From positions 310,001-374,000 of the forward strand of contig JAQJVL010000568.1 of the NCBI GenBank assembly GCA_035578905.1: DNA of 64,000 nt, in the 5' to 3' direction. The notes below the pieces were generated by a model that saw only the letters and a list, made by a program, of their open reading frames with translations, did not search any database and was not told where the DNA came from. Positions 1 to 12,569 of the stretch are shown in pieces (the stretch's first letter is position 1; each line of letters opens with the position of its first letter). This stretch comes from Stictocephala bisonia (taxonomy: Eukaryota > Arthropoda > Insecta > Hemiptera > Membracidae). Position numbers and translations under genes: made by a program.

Positions 1-1019
1 CGATTATTAAAGTCTGTTTCGAAGTTTCTCTCAATGTATAATAATTATTTCAGTACAGTTAATACTCTAAAACCAAACATGATTAAATAAAAAGTAAAAT
101 ATGTATTCAATTTAAAGTAAACTATTTTCCTCATATACATTTTACGTATAGATTTTACTAGTAACTATCTTGAAACAAAGTGTAGTTTTATATTTTATTG
201 AAGATTTAAAAAAATATTATTATATATCACAAAATTAAAATCTAACTATTGGTTTTTTTTTTATAACTCAGCATACACTCAGATGAAATTACCATAACTT
301 AGTGGAGAGTACTCTGAAAACACTAAACATGATTCCGTATCACCACGAATTTCCTAGTTAATTAAATTAATTTACCATTCATTTTGGGCCGTAAATTAGA
401 GAAAACAAAAGAAAAATCACAAACAATAATAATCGTAAAATATCATAATTTTGTGTAATGACATTATACTTGAAGCAAAAAGAAATGTATTCTATCTTTA
501 TTACTATGAGTAACTGTCCCATTAAAAATATATTATATTCAATGCAGTTAAAAATTAAAAGTAAATTAAGTAATACATAATTCAAAATATAACTAATTCT
601 GTGTTAATGGGTATTAATTATGATTTTATTTTACATTATGAGATGAAACATTTAATTAATTTTTATTTCTTGAATATAGTGTGGGACATTTTTTCAACCC
701 GTATTTGGGATACTTATATAGTTTTAAAATTATAATTTTATCAAATTATTATTTTATTTTAGTTTTTATCAAATCTTAAATACTTTCAAATGTTCCATAA
801 TTTGTTTAATCTCTTGACAATTTAAATATTTTACGGAATATTTATTTATATCATTAAATGAAGACATAAATAGATTTTAGATGTATTAAAAATTGCGAGT
901 TGTTTTACTTGCTAAGTAATACCGTTTTTAATACCATACATGTTTTACATTGAAAGTTCAGCTACAATACATGTTTAGGTGTGGTTTACACATCTAGAAA
1001 ATATCTTATTCTTATTCTT
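1..1019. other. AT-rich flank, no gene seen
   Basis: Very AT-rich DNA with short chance reading frames only. By orientation it should be the last intron of the plus-strand gene ending at 1740, whose earlier exons would lie before the window. I see no exon like the penultimate protease exon here. Confidence 0.5.
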
Positions 1020-1240
1020 ACATATGAGACGCCGACACAACGTTGTTGGTATTTTAAGGTGAATATGAATGGTTATATGAGTGTAGATGAGTGTGGATGA
1101 GTGTAGTCTGGTTACTATCTGAGTTCAACTGTTCCTCTGAAAGGGCAATTTATTAATAGCCCAACAGCCATTGCAACTAAGGGACCTACAGCTTTACGTG
1201 GAATCCGACCCACGTAGTGCTTCGGATTTATATGTAACTA
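1020..1240 (+). repeat. dispersed repeat, also at 45160-45360 and inverted at about 12000-12180
   Basis: Scattered matches occur in the same order in this stretch and in 45160-45360: a GGTGAATATGAA block, a GTGTAGATGA block, an AATTAAGGGAC/ACTAAGGGAC block and an ATCCGAACCACGTAGTG/ATCCGACCCACGTAGTG block. The 12-kb copy is the inverted-arm partner of the 45-kb copy. This looks like an old dispersed transposon or SINE; no ends or coding were found. Confidence 0.5.
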
Positions 1241-1249
1241 TATGTATAT

Positions 1250-1345
1250 AAATAGTTATAGTTTATTATCATTATAACTAATGATAATAAACTATCATTA
1301 GTTATAGTTTATTATCACTAATTACGAAGTAAGTGGTTTACTAAT
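1250..1345. repeat. AT-rich palindromic repeat
   Basis: The motif TAGTTATAGTTTATTATCA occurs near 1252 and again near 1300, with its reverse complement TGATAATAAACTAT between them, so the stretch can fold on itself. It lies in the intron before the terminal exon at 1547. Confidence 0.6.
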
Positions 1346-1546
1346 GATAATTTGTTTTCTTAAGAGTTTTATTTTCAGAACTTAAAGTACTACATAAATT
1401 ATGGAATCTGTTTTAAATAAAATATGTACTACATTATTTGGCCTAGCTACTTTTTACTGACAGTACTTTGTTTATTCTCCATAAGATAGATCGCTGTTCT
1501 TTTCATTCAATAAACGACTAAATAGAACCATATTCAATAATTTCAG

Positions 1547-1740
1547 TGTCTGCCGTCCAGCAAGGGGACAGTGGTGGGGGGCTGACCCTGACGTATCACG
1601 GACTACACTACGTGGTAGGGGTGGTCAGTCACAAACTGTTCAAGGATAAAGGGGAAGAAAAAATCTTCAGCTTTGGTGCTTTCACCAACGTCCACGAATA
1701 CATGAATTGGATGAAACAAAATCTTCCTGAAAATAGTTAA
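1547..1740 (+). CDS. terminal exon of a ModSP-like serine protease (partial gene)
   Basis: This exon encodes the C-terminal 63 residues of a chymotrypsin-fold (S1) protease. It follows an AATAATTTCAG acceptor and starts with two nucleotides of a split codon; TAA is at 1738-1740. QQGDSGGGLT carries the catalytic serine. The strand GLHYVVGVVS and the C-terminal helix FTNVHEYMNWMKQNL follow. The usual cysteine just before the GDSGG block (Cys191) is Gln, and its partner near GVVS (Cys220) is absent. From memory, GDSGGG instead of GDSGGP is typical of insect modular serine proteases, which start Toll and prophenoloxidase cascades. Earlier exons are outside the window. It differs from the 21629 copy at a few residues only. 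Confidence 0.85.
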
Positions 1741-4384
1741 GTCAATTTACACCCATCAAAATTACTTACAATTTAAATAAAAAAACTAATGTAAAACTAA
1801 TTGAAAATTATAATTACTAATTGAAAATAATCATTTTATGACAAGTGTTTCATTTACTTATCCTCTTTGATTATGTTTAGTTTAGATGATTAAATATAAG
1901 TTACCATTATAGTTTAGTAACAGAAATCACCAATATAATATCTATTATTTAACTGATAGTTACTTACTTTATTAATAATACCTATAAATATGGAATTAGT
2001 ACACTCATGTATTATAAAATAAGTGTACTAATTCCATTGACTTATAGTAATACTATCCACAATGTGACTTTTATTTACAATAGAAATGAAACGTTTCTTT
2101 ATTATAGACCCTAAAAGTACATATGTAAGTTTAAACATTTTTAAGACTGAATATGCATGTGACAAATAAATATGCAACTGATACAGACCTGGCAGATCGT
2201 CAAGATGTATGTTAGTCTAGTTTTAGGATGACTATGGATGAGCAAATATAGTCTACAAGCTAGAGCAAGCTTTTCGTTAGAGGTGCAAAACATTAAAAAT
2301 CACATTGATTGTTGTGGTTGATTGGAATCAACCTGAGAACCATATTATAAAATAATAGTGTAACCATTATCCGAACGAACCAAGTAAAAATAACTATTAT
2401 TACCTGAAGAAGAATTTATTAAAATAAAAAAATCAAATGAAGACGATCAGGAAACACATTCTTTTAACACCAAGTGTCAGCAATTCACAAGAGGGATGGG
2501 GTTCTACCTATCCATCATCCTTTACACATTTATCTCCTCATCCATCATATAACAATATAAGAGATTGTATCTAGGCAAATTTGTGTGTTTACCTGGCTTG
2601 TATATAGAGTTATTGAACATGCAGATTGAGGTATCATATTTAGTGCATGTTGTTTAATAATTAATTATCTTAAATAGAGATAAAAAGTGTGCAACACTGA
2701 AATTTTATATACTATCCAAATGTTATATGTAAACAATATTTTATGGAAAAAACGTACTATTTTTACCTGATTTAAAGTCTGTTGATGACCCAAATCGTCC
2801 CTGTAAAAATTATTTTACGTTAAATATTTTTTTGTTTATTATATTTTGATTGACGCTTTGATGTTATTGACAAAACAAATATCATTAAACATTTGTAATT
2901 GAAAATCGAAGAAATTTTAACCTGTACAATTTTTTTACTGTTGTGTACATAAAAAACGTTATATAAATATTCATTCCCCCCGTACAGATCCGACTAAAGC
3001 TATAAAATATTTAGTGAAATTAATGCTTTGATGAGATATAATACATTTACAAAACGATTTAAAGAAATGTTATTCTAAGAGTTATTGCGAACACTCAAGA
3101 AAAAGGATAGTCTGTAATTAAAGAAAATGAAAAACTTTTACAAAACTTACTAAGATTATTTGAATTATTCATTTGTTAATAAATATATAAATTTTTTCAA
3201 TATAGGAAATGTATAGTAAGGATAGTATGTAATTATAAAGCAGCTTTAAATAAGTTACATACAAAACAAACAAGATAAATATATTGGTAGATAGGTTGTC
3301 AGACATTTACTTGTATTGATCTATTATTTTTACTTCTTTGTACAATTAACTATCGTTTTATTTACTTTAACTCTCTCGACGTTTATAATATATCACAAGT
3401 CTTACAAATTAGTTCCCAAATGAGGTTACATATTATCATAAACAGTTTATGTGAGAGTTGGGTTTCTGTTTGAAGGCTGAATTAATGCAAAAATACTGAG
3501 TGAGTTACTTATGAAAAATATAATGTGAAATGGTGACCTGAAAAGAACGGCCGAATGAGGAGTAGAGCGTAGGTCTGCAGTCAACTACTGATTATATTGA
3601 TCAAATCATAAAATATGGTTGTCAGTTGCAATGGAAATTTATTTAATGGAAATATCTATAGATATAAACTAAACATTAAGAACAATTAATTGTTTGTGTT
3701 TGCTTGTTAAGTAAATAAAATTATTCTTAAACTTTTAAAAAAATAACTGCGTTATTTTTTTACCTCTGACCTTTTCTTAAAGATATACAACTTTTTTAAT
3801 TAAAAGTAAAAATTAATATTTTTATATTTCATAGGCAATTTTGCACTATTAGTGTAAATTTTATACCAGTTAAACTATTAAACAAATAATTTTTACACAA
3901 CTCTGAAATAGTTGTATATTTCAAGTTGGGATTTAAACAGAGAGGGTCATTTTATGACAGTTTGGAAAATAAATGTTTTGTTATGTTCAGTTAATGAATA
4001 TAATAGTTTTGTTTTGCATCACCGTTCACCTATTATATTCAATTTCAATTACATATTTTACGTAAATTTTATGACATAGCATGCTAATGTAATATATTAT
4101 AATCATAGCAATAATTCAAAACAAAAATACAGTACAACTATCTAAAATAACTTACCAATTAATGTTTTAGGTAGTTATTTCTAGACTTCGTAAAAAAATA
4201 AAGTTACATAAATGATCTTTGCTCATTAAATAAAACATAATTTACAATTAATTCTTATACATTTATTTTATTTAAATAACTAGAGTATATTTTAATTTCT
4301 TTTGCCTTAATATAGTTTCGACTACAAAATGAAACTTAGTTATATATTTTAATATATATTTTTACCCCATTTATACCGACAAGG
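1741..4384. other. 3' flank of the protease exon, no other gene
   Basis: AT-rich, without long reading frames. Most of it is the arm shared with 19425-21628. The stretch 2222-2468 is absent from the partner arm (see that entry). Confidence 0.6.
2222..2468. mobile_element. about 245-bp insertion found only in the left arm
   Basis: In the partner arm (near 21150-21180) the flanks AGTCTAGT and CCAAGTGTCAGC are joined with only CTTA between them. Here about 245 bp lie between them, bounded by TTTTA-like sequence on both sides. This fits insertion of a small non-autonomous element after the duplication, or deletion from the other arm. No clear terminal inverted repeats were seen. Confidence 0.45.
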
Positions 4385-4391
4385 TAAACTG

Positions 4392-7241
4392 TAAATTATT
4401 GGTAGTTTCCTGTTGCAGTCCTTCGTTCAGCATCATACACACTGACTACTGTCGTGCTTCGCCTACTAGAAAGTATAATAAATTATTGGTAGTTTCCTGT
4501 TGTAGTACTTCGTTCAGCATCATACTCACTGAATACTGTCGTGCTTCGCCTACTAGAAAGTATAAAAAATTATTGGTAGTTTCCTGTTGTAGTCCTTCGT
4601 TCAATATCATATTCACTGACTACTGTCGTGCTTCACCTACTAGAAAGTGTAATAAATTATTGGTAGTTTCCTGTTATAGTCCTTCGTTCAGCATCATACT
4701 CACTGACTACTGTTGTGCTTCGCCTACTAGAAAGTATAATAAATTATTGGTAGTTTCCTGTTGTAGTCCTTCGTTCAGCATCATACTCACTGAATACTGT
4801 CGTGCTTCGCCTACTAGAAAGTATAATAAATTATTGGTAGTTTTCTGTTGTAGTCCTTCGTTCAATATCATATTCACTGACTATTGTCGTGCTTCACCCA
4901 TTAGAAAGTATAATAAATTATTGGTAGTTTCCTGTTGTAGTCCTTTGTTCAATATCATATTCACTGACTACTGTCGTGCTTCACCTACTAGAAAGTGTAA
5001 TAAATTATTGGTAGTTTCCTGTTATAGTCCTTCGTTCAGCATCATACTCACTGACTACTGTCGTGCTTCGCCTACTAGAAAGTATAATAAATTATTGGTA
5101 GTTTCCTGTTGTAGTCCTTCGTTCAGCATCATACTCACTGAATACTGTCGTGCTTCGCCTACTAGAAAGTATAATAAATTATTGGTAGTTTCCTGTTGTA
5201 GTCCTTCGTTCAGCATCATACTCACTGAATACTGTCATGCTTCGCCTACTAGAAAGTATAATAAATTATTGGTAGTTTAGTGTTGTAGTCCTTCGTTCAA
5301 TATCATACTCACTGAATAGTGTCGTGCTTCGCCTACTAGAAAGTATAATAAATTATTGGTAGTTTCCTGTTGTAGTCCTTCGTTAAGCATCATACTGACT
5401 GAATACTGTCGTGCTTCGCCTACTAGAAAGTATAATAAATTATTGGCAGTTTCCTGTTGTAGTCCTGCGTTCAGCATCATACTCACTGACTACTGTCGTG
5501 CTTTACCTACTAGAAAGTATCATAAATAATTGTTAGTTTCCGGTTGTAGTCCTTCGTTCAATATCATACTCACTGAATACTGTCGTGCTTCGCCTACTAG
5601 AAAGTATAATAAATTATTGGTAGTTTCCTGTTGTAGTCCTTTGTTCAATATCATACTTACTTACTACTGTCGTGCTTCACCCATTAGAAAGTATAATAAA
5701 TTATTGGTAGTTTCCTGTTGTAGTCCTTTGTTCAATATCATATTCACTGACTACTGTCATGCTTCACCCATTAGAAAGTATAATAAATTATTGGTAGTTT
5801 CCTGTTGTAGTCCTTTGTTCAATATCATACTCACTGACTACTGTCGTGCTTCACCCATTAGAAAGTATAATAAATTATTGGTAGTTTCCTGTTGTAGTCC
5901 TTTGTTCAATATCATATTCACTGACTACTGTCGTGCTTCACCCATTAGAAAGTATAATAAATTATTGGTAGTTTCCTGTTGTAGTCCTTTGTTCATTATC
6001 ATATTTACTGACTACTGTCGTGCTTCACCCATTAGAAAGTATAATAAATTATTGGTAGTTTCCTGTTGTAGTCCTTTGTTCAATATCATATTAACTGACT
6101 ACTGTCGTGCTTCACCTACTAGAAAGTGTAATAAATTATTGGTAGTTTCCTGTTATAGTCCTTCGTTCAGCATCATACTCACTGACTACTGTCGTGCTTC
6201 GCCTACTAGAAAGTATAATAAATTATTGGTAGTTTCCTGTTGTAGTCCTTCGTTCAGCATCATACTCACTGAATACTGTCATGCTTCGCCTACTAGAAAG
6301 TATAATAAATTATTGGTAGTTTAGTGTTGTAGTCCTTCGTTCAATATCATACTCACTGAATACTGTCGTGCTTCGCCTACTAGAAAGTATAATAAATTAT
6401 TGGTAGTTTCCTGTTGTAGTCCTTCGTTAAGCATCATACTGACTGAATACTGTCGTGCTTCGCCTACTAGAAAGTATAATAAATTATTGGCAGTTTCCTG
6501 TTGTAGTCCTGCGTTCAGTATCATACTCACTGACTACTGTCGTGCTTCACCTACTAGAAAGTATCATAAATTATTGGTAGTTTCCGGTTGTAGTCCTTCG
6601 TTCAGCATCATGCTCACTGAATACTGTCGTGCTTCGCCTACTAGAAAGTATAATAAATTATTGGTAGTTTCCTGTTGTAGTCCTTCGTTCAGCATCATAC
6701 TCACTGAATACTGTCATGCTTCGCCTACTAGAAAGTATAATAAATTATTGGTAGTTTAGTGTTGTAGTCCTTCGTTAAATATCATACTCACTGAATACTG
6801 TCGTGCTTCGCCTACTAGAAAGTATAATAAATTATTGGTAGTTTCCTGTTGTAGTCCTTCGTTAAGCATCATACTGACTGAATACTGTCGTGCTTCGCCT
6901 ACTAGAAAGTATAATAAATTATTGGCAGTTTTCTGTTGTAGTCCTGCGTTCAGCATCATACTCACTGACTACTGTCGTGCTTCACCTACTAGAAAGTATC
7001 ATAAATTATTGTTAGTTTCCTGTTGTAGTCCTTCGTTCAATATCATACTCACTGAATACTGTCGTGCTTCGCCTACTAGAAAGTATAATAAATTATTGGT
7101 AGTTTCCTGTTGTAGTCCTTTGTTCAATATCATACTCACTGAATACTGTCGTGCTTCGCCTACTAGAAAGTATCATAAATTATTGGTAGTTTCCTGTTGT
7201 AGTCCTTCGTTCAATATCATACTCACTGACTACTGTCGTGT
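4392..7241. repeat. 87-bp satellite, about 33 copies
   Basis: The monomer runs CCTGTTGTAGTCC..., ..CACTGAATACTGTCGTGC.., ..CTACTAGAAAGTATAA.., ..TTATTGGTAGTTT and repeats every 87 bp without phase loss. Since 87 is 29 codons, one plus frame stays open for up to 293 codons and one minus frame stays open for shorter runs. The same in-frame TAG variant recurs at 5278, 6322 and 6757, spaced 12 and 5 monomers apart, which shows higher-order duplication. CpG sites (GTCGTGC, CTTCGCC) vary to TG/CA in many copies. No initiation context, signal peptide or known domain supports a protein. The array stops in mid-monomer at the edge of the inverted arm starting at 7247. Confidence 0.95.
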
Positions 7242-7344
7242 ATATTATGTATGAGATAGTAGAGTATGACAACAATATAGATTCATACTGGGAATCATGT
7301 GTTATTTAATACAAACGATGTTCTTGTTTTACTATGGAATTTTT

Positions 7345-7376
7345 CTTTTTTTCATTCCTCCCGGAATGAAAAAAAG
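7345..7376. other. perfect 14-bp hairpin
   Basis: CTTTTTTTCATTCC is followed after a TCCC loop by its exact complement GGAATGAAAAAAAG. The partner arm near 48960-49010 has the pieces rearranged and separated. Function is unknown; it may be the end of a small element. Confidence 0.55.
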
Positions 7377-7556
7377 GAACAATGATCTCCCGGAACTATT
7401 TTAGGAATTCATATTTGGGAACCTAATATTGTTACAGAAGCTATGAGAATGGTATACTTATTTCATTTTATGAATCAATGGTAATGAATCACAAAATTTA
7501 GTACAGTTACCTCTGAAAAACAATAAAATTTTTGGTTAAGCTCAAGGATTTTAACT

Positions 7557-7925
7557 TGAAAGGACCCTGTAAAAAAACACAATATGTAATATTTGTAATT
7601 GTTATGAAGCGTGTTAATTGTGCTTTATTACTAAAATTTTATAAACTAACTGAAACATGTCATTTTGCAATTTTATTTTGAAAGGACCCTGTACAAAAAC
7701 ACAATATGTAATATATGTAATTGTTATTAAGCGTGTTAATTGTGCTTTATTACTAAGGTTTTATAAACTAACTGAAACATGTCGTTTTGCAATTTTAATT
7801 TGAAAGGACCCTGTAAAAAAACACAATATGATATATTTGTAATTGTTATGAAGCGTGTTAATTGTGCTTTATTACTACGGTTTTACAAACTAACTGAAAC
7901 ATGTCGTTTTGCAATTTTAATTTTG
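7557..7925. repeat. 122-bp tandem triplication
   Basis: Three units start with TGAAAGGACCCTGTA at 7557, 7679 and 7801 and continue through a GAAGCGTGTTAATTGTGC (or TTAAGCG) block. The partner arm at about 48650-48800 holds a single unit, so amplification followed the duplication or was lost there. Confidence 0.85.
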
Positions 7926-8054
7926 TTAAATAATAAACTTATTGCATGATAAAACTAAGAACACATTTGGGAATAACGCTAAACTACATTATAAATAATA
8001 ATAATTTATTATTACATCATCGTATCTTGACGACGAGGCCCATTTCCCGTAGTA

Positions 8055-8349
8055 TGTAAGGTGTTCGACCTGGAGTGGGGAGACAGCTGCAGGATGTGGA
8101 GGACGGATGTGGAAGTCAGTCGTGAGTCGGAGTTGGAGTCGTGGTATGGAGGTCGAGGGTGACGTTAAGATCTGGTGAACAATGGGCGTGCCACGTGGAG
8201 ACCGGTCAGCGGAACTGCAGTGAAAGATAGTAGATAGAGTAGGGCATATTATTGCATTCTGTTGTAAAATAAAGTTTTAGTTTCTACCTGGAAGGTGTTT
8301 TATTATTCCGTGTTGAGCTACAGAACCCCCTTCGTGGAATGGTGTAACA
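8055..8349 (+). mobile_element. solo-LTR-like element, 295 bp (copy at 48247-48541)
   Basis: The GC-richer block begins TGTAAGGTG and ends GGTGTAACA. It has AATAAAGTTTTAG in its last third, as a polyadenylation signal in an LTR would sit. Both arms carry it at exactly 295 bp, so it predates the inversion. No internal retroviral genes are near. TG..CA ends and length fit a solo LTR, but I could not confirm a target duplication. Confidence 0.35.
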
Positions 8350-9226
8350 ACATATTGCAAATAAAGCAGTAATATTGACTTTTTTGTTTCCCATATAGCT
8401 AAATCACTAGATAATTGCTTTATGAGGGTAACCTATTCATGGACGGACACACTAATTGATATTTTAATTAACTTTCCTAACCAATTTCTGACATAAGCTT
8501 TGAAACTCGAGCCTGTGCAAAGCTGTTTCGACATACTGATAAATAAAAATATATTTGATTTCGGAACAGTAGTACATAGCATACAATTATCAGTATGAAG
8601 CTAAATACATATAACACTGTCCATTCACTCTACAAAAATGTTCCGGTAAATTAATTATAATTTTTTACGTCATTGCTACGTCATCACTGAAAACTAAGCC
8701 CACTAAGTCGGACAATCCCAAGGATTGACTTTATTCACAACAATATTAAAAAGAGAGCATTGAAAGTACAGGAAAGTTTAAATGAAATCATTTCGTCGTT
8801 TTATTTATGAGTTACATAACATCTAGGTTAAAACTAGTAGGTAATCATAAAGTACACCTTTATCTTTGATTTTGTCAGTAATTTATAAAGTTATCGAGTT
8901 TATAAGACTTCGAGTTTACTTTATTACTGTGTATTTATAAGTGCAGTATTATTGATTAGGTTCATTATCTTTTTGATACAACTTAATATACATTTTGATT
9001 GAAAAACTGAATTAGAACCAGCTTGGTTGTTTGGTAGACGTAATATTTTAATTTAGTTACTATGTTTATAGTTTAAAAGCTATTTGACAATGATGTAATT
9101 TAAAATATTATGTTCTCACCAAACATGGAAAATATACTGACAAATATGTTTAATTTATTAAGTATACTTTATGTCTATAGGTATATAATCATTTGTTTGT
9201 GTAAAGTCACAAGTTATCTCTTACAG
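8350..9226. other. AT-rich flank upstream of the 9227 exon
   Basis: No gene seen. The stretch is conserved in the inverted arm (47370-48246). The part from about 8755 also recurs at 51057-51322. Confidence 0.6.
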
Positions 9227-9364
9227 AAAGGCGATAAACAGATGTCACAAAGTCACGGACAGTTCAATGTTGATAGAGTCAAATTGAGGTCGCGTCAGTG
9301 GACAGCCCGACTCAGGTCTCAATGGTCGGTTATTACGGACTGTGTTTTATCTTCATCCTTCAAG
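9227..9364 (+). CDS. candidate 5' exon, left copy (unknown domain)
   Basis: The exon is bounded by TTATCTCTTACAG and CAAG|GTAACT and is open in one frame only: 138 bp, 46 codons, phase 0 at both ends. The product starts KGDKQMSQSHGQF, is basic, has RSRQWTARLRSQW in the middle and ends DCVLSSSFK with one cysteine. I recognise no domain. The copy at 47226-47363 differs at one residue (Arg to Gly after NVD) and keeps both splice sites, which supports a real exon. The next exon at 12570 needs a different phase, so one small exon may be missing between them. Confidence 0.45.
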
Positions 9365-9781
9365 GTAACTTGTTTGAGTATCTCTATTTTTAATTCTGAG
9401 TACCTTTCAAGCTAAAACGACTGCTTTTTACCAAACAATTTCTGGTTGGTAAAAATAATTTTAAATTATATGAATAACACATACAATGTTTAGCTAATAG
9501 TATATTAGTTAAGTTGTTATTTTTATAATTTAAAGCAATTTAAATTTATGGATAGTAATAATTTTACAAACTCCTGAATTATTTTGATAACTTTATACTT
9601 TCTTGGATTATATTGAGCATCTTAAAAATTTTATTATCTCTATATTCAGGTATGATTAAAAATCAAAATAAAAATGTATTCATTACCATACGTACAGACG
9701 TTAAAAATATAAAGTTTAATTCAATTCATAACAATATTATTTTATCAATAACTATATTTCAATCCAACCACTCACCCAAAC

Positions 9782-11128
9782 ACGTACGGTTATAAAGACC
9801 GATGCATATACGTTGGTAAAGACCCTCCCACGCATAAACATACGGTGTTAAAGACCAACCCATCAATGCACATACGGTGGTAAAGACCCGCCAACCCATA
9901 CACGTACGGTAGTAAAGACCCGCCCATCAATGCACATACGATGGTAAAGACCCGCCAACCCATACACATACGGTGGTAAAGACCCGCCAACCCATACACG
10001 TACGGTAGTAAAGACCCGCCTACCAATACACATACGATGGTAAAGACCCATCCACCACTGCACATACGATGGTAAAGACCCTCACACAAATGCACATACG
10101 ATGATAAAAACACACCCACCAATACACATACGATGGTAAAGACCAACCCACCAATACACATACGATGGTAAAGACCCACCCACCACTGCACATACGATGG
10201 TAAAGACCCTCCCACAAATGCACATACGATGATAAAAACACACCCACCAATACACATACGATGGTAAAGACCAACCCACCAATACACATACGATGGTAAA
10301 GACCCACCCACCACTGCACATACGATGGTAAAGACCCTCCCACAAATGCACATACGATGGTAAAGACCCACCAACCCATACACATACGTTGGTAAAGATC
10401 CGCCCACCCATAAACATACGGTGTTAAAGACCAACCCATCAATGCACATACGGTGGTAAAGACCCGCCAACCCATACACGTACGGTAGTAAAGACCCGCC
10501 CACCAATGCACATACGATGGTAAAGACCCTCACACAAATGCACATACGATGATAAAAACACACCCACCAATACACATACGATGGTAAAGACCAACCCACC
10601 AATACACATACGATGGTAAAGACCCACCCACCACTGCACATACGATGGTAAAGACCCTCCCACAAATGCACATACGATGGTAAAGACCCACCAACCCATA
10701 CACATACGTTGGTAAAGATCCGCCCACCCATAAACATACGGTGTTAAAGACCAACCCATCAATGCACATACGGTGGTAAAGACCCGCCAACCCATACACG
10801 TACGGTAGTAAAGACCCGCCCACCAATACACATACGATGGTAAAGACCCACCCACCACTGCACATACGATGGTAAAGACCCTCACACAAATGCACATACG
10901 ATGATAAAAACACACCCACCAATACACATACGATGGTAAAGACCAACCCACCAATACACATACGATGGTAAAGACCCACCCACCACTGCACATACGATGG
11001 TAAAGACCCTCCCACAAATGCACATACGATGGTAAAGACCCACCAACCCATACACATACGTTGGTAAAGATCCGCCCACCCATACACGTACAGTAGTAAA
11101 GACCCACCCACCAATGCACATTCGATTA
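9782..11128. repeat. 32-bp minisatellite, about 42 copies
   Basis: Units read CACATACGATGGTAAAGACC plus a variable CCACCCACCAATG-like part, 32 bp each. Several unit types alternate in blocks (for example TGATAAAAACACACC, GTTGGTAAAGATCCGCC), and a block of about 360 bp is repeated nearly intact around 10080-10740. Since 32 is not a multiple of 3, frames close only every 96 bp or more, which gives many overlapping minus-strand frames rich in Val, Gly, Trp and Tyr; these are shadows of the repeat. The partner arm (46225-46830) has about 19 copies. Confidence 0.95.
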
Positions 11129-12569
11129 GTGGAAAATTTACTTTATATTAACATAATGTTCCATAATAAGAGCTAATACAATTGTCAAACGTTGCACTAT
11201 AAATAATAGCTAGTTACTTTAATCCGAATATATTATATGGTAACTACCAACTAACCTACAGACCATGATAGACTGCCTTTGATCAGTCTGGAAAGTATTA
11301 TTGTTTTATTGAATTTCTTTTGGTAAACAAATAATTTAATCAACTGAGTTATTATATAACTGCACATGAAACTAGTAAGAAATTTGTGAAAATATTAAAA
11401 ATTATGGTTCTTTTGTATTTTAATATTGTGTCTAATGAAAAATCAATTGTTTTATAGTAATTTAAATTTAATATTGAATAATTCATGGTAAAAATTAATT
11501 TGGGCGGTTGATAAATTCTTATTCAGTTTCATTGTGTAAGTAAATAATTTTTGAATGGCATACATAACATAATTTTGTTGAACTATTAGCACTAGTTCTG
11601 AAAACGTTTAATAGAAAATTAACTAATGCATTTATGTTTAACTTAGATGTACTATAAAATGATATATATTTAGAATAATTTTTTATCATTGTTCGTATTT
11701 ATCAAAACAAAGGTCACTTTAACTATAAATCTTCATTAAATAGTGAGCTTAACTAAACTTCTCACATTTATACTAAAAATAAATTATATTTAACCTAAAA
11801 GTTTAACAGTCGGCACTGGTGGCACATTGCTGTAATCCAGCTATTTCGGAACAAAGTGTTGAGGATATTGAAAGTCCACTCAATGGTTGCCATCGAATTG
11901 GACACTACTATAGTCTGGTGTGACATTGCTAGATGATAATCAGCGTTCAGATGTTGTGTAGGGAAAAGAACTAAGTGTCAGGCTTGTCAGTTAGCTGAAA
12001 ATCAGACCAACACTACGTGGTTCGGATTACACGTAAAGATTTAAGTCCCTTAATTGCCCTGCATACTGGGTTATTAATAAATAACTCTTTCTAAACACAG
12101 CTGACCTTACTTAGTAAAATGACTGCAATAGTTCATCTACACTTATTTACACTGATGCGTTCTTCATATTCACTTATATCTTGACAATTAGCGTCTTATT
12201 CATGAGTAGAATAAATAAACAGCTTTCCATCCAAACGTGTCATTCCATGTTCTATTGTTATCACAAAGATAAGTGATTAAACTATTAAAGTAACATGATT
12301 GGGGGTTTTTAGGCTAAAAGAGTAGAACTATTGAGTCTAGATGATATATACTCAGAATAGTATTCTTTAATATATATTGTCATGTTAGCTGTTTTTTATA
12401 TTAACCACTTGGCGTAGTTTACAAAATAATTAAAAACATAGGGGTAAGGAAATACACTAATTTATTTAAAAATGTAATGTATCCGTGTATTTATTTTATG
12501 TATTTTGTCCTTTATGAGATTTAAAATAAATTTTAAAATTTAATTCTTTTTTTCAAACTTATTTTCAAG
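11129..12569. other. intron-like AT-rich DNA
   Basis: It lies between the two left-arm exons. It is conserved in the inverted arm, including the dispersed repeat near 11810-12180 (against 45170-45550). No exon was recognised. Confidence 0.5.

Larger units (their letters stand above)
1497..4205 (+). repeat. inverted-repeat pair 1, left arm (partner 19425-21875)
   Basis: The stretch reads as the reverse complement of 19425-21875, including the protease terminal exon (1547-1740 against 21629-21822), the 3' flank, a block near 3540-3600 (against 20040-20090) and a block near 3900-3985 (against 19650-19735). Similarity fades on both sides of these limits. Scattered substitutions and small indels show it is not an exact recent copy. 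Confidence 0.85.

Noticed and set aside
4392..7241. CRISPR-like array
   Set aside because: Repeats are head-to-tail without unique spacers, and the DNA is eukaryotic. The same holds for the 79-, 36-, 32- and 15-bp arrays.
4399..7254. Long plus-strand frames with 29-residue Ser/Cys repeats as a secreted repeat protein
   Set aside because: They follow from an 87-bp monomer divisible by 3. No start context, signal peptide or splice sites, and in-frame stops recur.
9613..9795. 60-codon frame identical in both inverted arms (also 46795-46977) as a conserved gene
   Set aside because: Identity is explained by the recent inverted duplication. The frame is AT-driven, has no splice or start support and runs into the minisatellite.
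9790..11121. Overlapping minus-strand frames rich in Val-Gly-Trp-Tyr
   Set aside because: They are translations of a 32-bp minisatellite in all three frames; the inverted copy gives the same type of frames.
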